Below, piece after piece: positions 5,971 to 6,739 of a stretch of DNA of 6,739 bases. Every line of letters begins with the position of its first letter. Within the stretch, counting starts at the first letter, position 1. The position numbers and the translations under genes are program-made. The notes beneath the pieces are model-generated. The model ran no database searches. It saw only the letters and a list, made by a program, of their open reading frames with translations, and was not told the DNA's origin. The stretch is from an uncultured Eubacteriales bacterium (lineage in GTDB: Bacteria > Bacillota > Clostridia > Peptostreptococcales > Anaerovoracaceae): the NCBI GenBank assembly GCA_900551415.1, contig URWB01000120.1:1-6739 (forward strand), given 5' to 3'.

Positions 5971-6022
5971 TCGCTGGCGACTGGTGACTAAGGACTGGGA
6001 ACTAGACATCAGACATTAGACA
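5971..6022. repeat. Degenerate short repeats GACTGG / AGACAT
   Basis: Between the nitronate monooxygenase stop and the terminator lie imperfect tandem-like words: GGCGACTGG, TGACTAAGGACTGGGAACTAG, then AGACATCAGACATTAGACAT. The motif GACTGG or GACTA recurs about every 7-10 bases, followed by three AGACAT/AGACATT words. No coding sense is apparent; it looks like slippage-prone intergenic filler. Confidence 0.5.
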
Positions 6023-6026
6023 TGAT

Positions 6027-6062
6027 AAAACGCTATCCGCATTTTCGTGGATAGCGTTTTTT
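6027..6062. terminator. Terminator between convergent genes, probably bidirectional
   Basis: AAAACGCTATCC (6027-6038) pairs with GGATAGCGTTTT (6049-6060), with two more possible pairs (G-T and C-G) around the loop ATTTTC. Six T residues (6057-6062) follow on the plus strand and four on the minus strand. It lies between the nitronate monooxygenase fragment (plus) and the rpn gene (minus), which converge here. Confidence 0.9.
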
Positions 6063-6078
6063 GTTATGAGGTTATATT

Positions 6079-6739
6079 TCAGGAAACAGACCCGCCTGCA
6101 CTGCGAATGACTTCTTCCACATAAGGAATGCTGCTCCTCGTCACTTGCGCGATCATTTCCTTCGGCATTTGGATCTTGACCAGACTAAGAATAGTTTCTC
6201 GTTTCTCTCCTTCCACGCCCTCTGCGCGCCCTTCTGCGCGCCCTTCTGCCAGACACTGGCGTTTCCACTGCTGCAGTTCTCTTGCGTATGTCATATATTC
6301 TCGCCTCGTTTCTTCATGTTTTTTCACACGAATGACTTCCTGATTCACTTCCTTCGTAAAGGTGCCTTCCGCCGCCTTGCCATCCACGTAGCGCAGGAAA
6401 GCCGCGATATCGGGATCCAGCGTATCACTCTTGCCTTTGCTGTTCAAAAAGATCTTGGTCGCCTGATCTCCAAGTTCCAATGTTTTATCTTCGATGCAGA
6501 GATTCCTGAATATGTACATCGGCCGTCCCTGATCAAAGGGGTCAAAGGTACAAATGAAGATGATGAATGATTCCTTCAGATCCTGATAATACTGTCCCTT
6601 CTCCGTCTCATCCATGTCGATCATGCCCTGATAATAGCGGGTGCGCTTCGGCAGTTCACTGTCCGTGCCACTGGTGCACTGCATCTCAATATCATAGATG
6701 CGTCCCTGTTCGTCATGTACATACACATCAAGACGAACA
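6079..6739 (-). CDS. Rpn-family recombination-promoting nuclease (PD-(D/E)XK), 5' end beyond window
   Basis: The frame is open from the right edge to the stop at 6079-6081, giving 219 visible residues. The first visible residues, VRLDVYVHDEQGRIYDIEMQ, hold the PD-(D/E)XK core: Asp4, Glu18 and Gln20 (ExQ replaces ExK in this family). Then come KRTRYYQGMID, a typical Rpn helix, and SFIIFICTFDPF, the next core strand. After the nuclease domain follows a charged helical region with an AEGRAEGRAEGVEG linker. The linker is coded by a 12-base tandem repeat, gcagaagggcgc, two exact copies plus a diverged third within 6216-6251. A C-terminal helical bundle ends YVEEVIRSAGGSVS. Rpn proteins cut DNA and promote RecA-independent recombination in E. 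coli; they occur in many variable copies in Negativicutes. The copy looks intact so far as seen; about 70-80 N-terminal residues are expected outside the window. Confidence 0.9.
   Translation of the reverse strand, partial: VRLDVYVHDEQGRIYDIEMQCTSGTDSELPKRTRYYQGMIDMDETEKGQYYQDLKESFIIFICTFDPFDQGRPMYIFRNLCIEDKTLELGDQATKIFLNSKGKSDTLDPDIAAFLRYVDGKAAEGTFTKEVNQEVIRVKKHEETRREYMTYARELQQWKRQCLAEGRAEGRAEGVEGEKRETILSLVKIQMPKEMIAQVTRSSIPYVEEVIRSAGGSVS

Noticed and set aside
5428..6009. 193-codon minus-strand frame opposite the nitronate monooxygenase fragment
   Set aside because: It is an antisense shadow of a GC-rich gene, with valine/glycine/aspartate-rich low-complexity protein and no family resemblance.
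431..6739. A new defence island (nuclease plus ATPase plus Rossmann enzyme)
   Set aside because: The ATPase is IstB of an IS21 element, the nuclease is a common Rpn family member and the Rossmann protein is a metabolic dehydrogenase remnant; they sit in separate units on different strands.

Overview
The window looks like accessory DNA from an anaerobic Firmicute, most likely a Negativicutes member (Megasphaera/Dialister/Mitsuokella type). This is an inference from the Rpn-family nuclease genes, the style of the nitronate monooxygenase fragment and mixed codon usage; no rRNA or core marker is present to confirm it. The main feature is the number of broken genes joined end to end. Only two protein genes are complete (an amidohydrolase and a uroporphyrinogen-decarboxylase-family protein). 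A third (an Rpn nuclease) looks intact but runs off the right edge.

Layout. Bases 1-387 (minus) hold the middle of a SAM-dependent methyltransferase that lost its N-terminus at about 365. Head-to-head with it is a plus-strand operon, 431-2925. It starts with a metal-dependent amidohydrolase and ends with a URO-D-family protein. Between them is the first ~70 codons of an opine-dehydrogenase-like Rossmann enzyme whose remainder is deleted. The operon closes with a perfect 14-bp terminator hairpin (2928-2959). Bases 2960-3450 have no convincing gene. They hold a good sigma-70-type promoter with no obvious gene behind it, two diverged copies of a ~38-bp repeat each followed by a hairpin, and a GC-rich hairpin.

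Bases 3451 to about 5260 are a degraded IS21-family element on the minus strand. Its istB-side end is kept, with tandem terminal repeats; istB has a one-base frameshift; istA lacks its N-terminal third and the outer end. It is fused to the first 55 codons of an rpn nuclease gene (5267-5434). A 34-bp palindrome (5478-5511) follows, and then the C-terminal ~145 codons of a nitronate monooxygenase (plus, to 5970). A short stretch of degenerate GACTGG/AGACAT-like repeats and a likely two-way terminator (6027-6062) separate this from a second, convergent rpn gene (6079 to the edge).

How it works together. The amidohydrolase, the opine-dehydrogenase remnant and the URO-D protein were probably one catabolic unit for an N-substituted amino-acid or peptide-like substrate; the middle step now seems lost while the downstream gene keeps its own ribosome binding site. 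The right half records IS and Rpn activity followed by deletions. I see no clear new defence or mobile system. The most open items are the three-gene operon, the paired intergenic repeats and the palindrome upstream of the rpn fragment.
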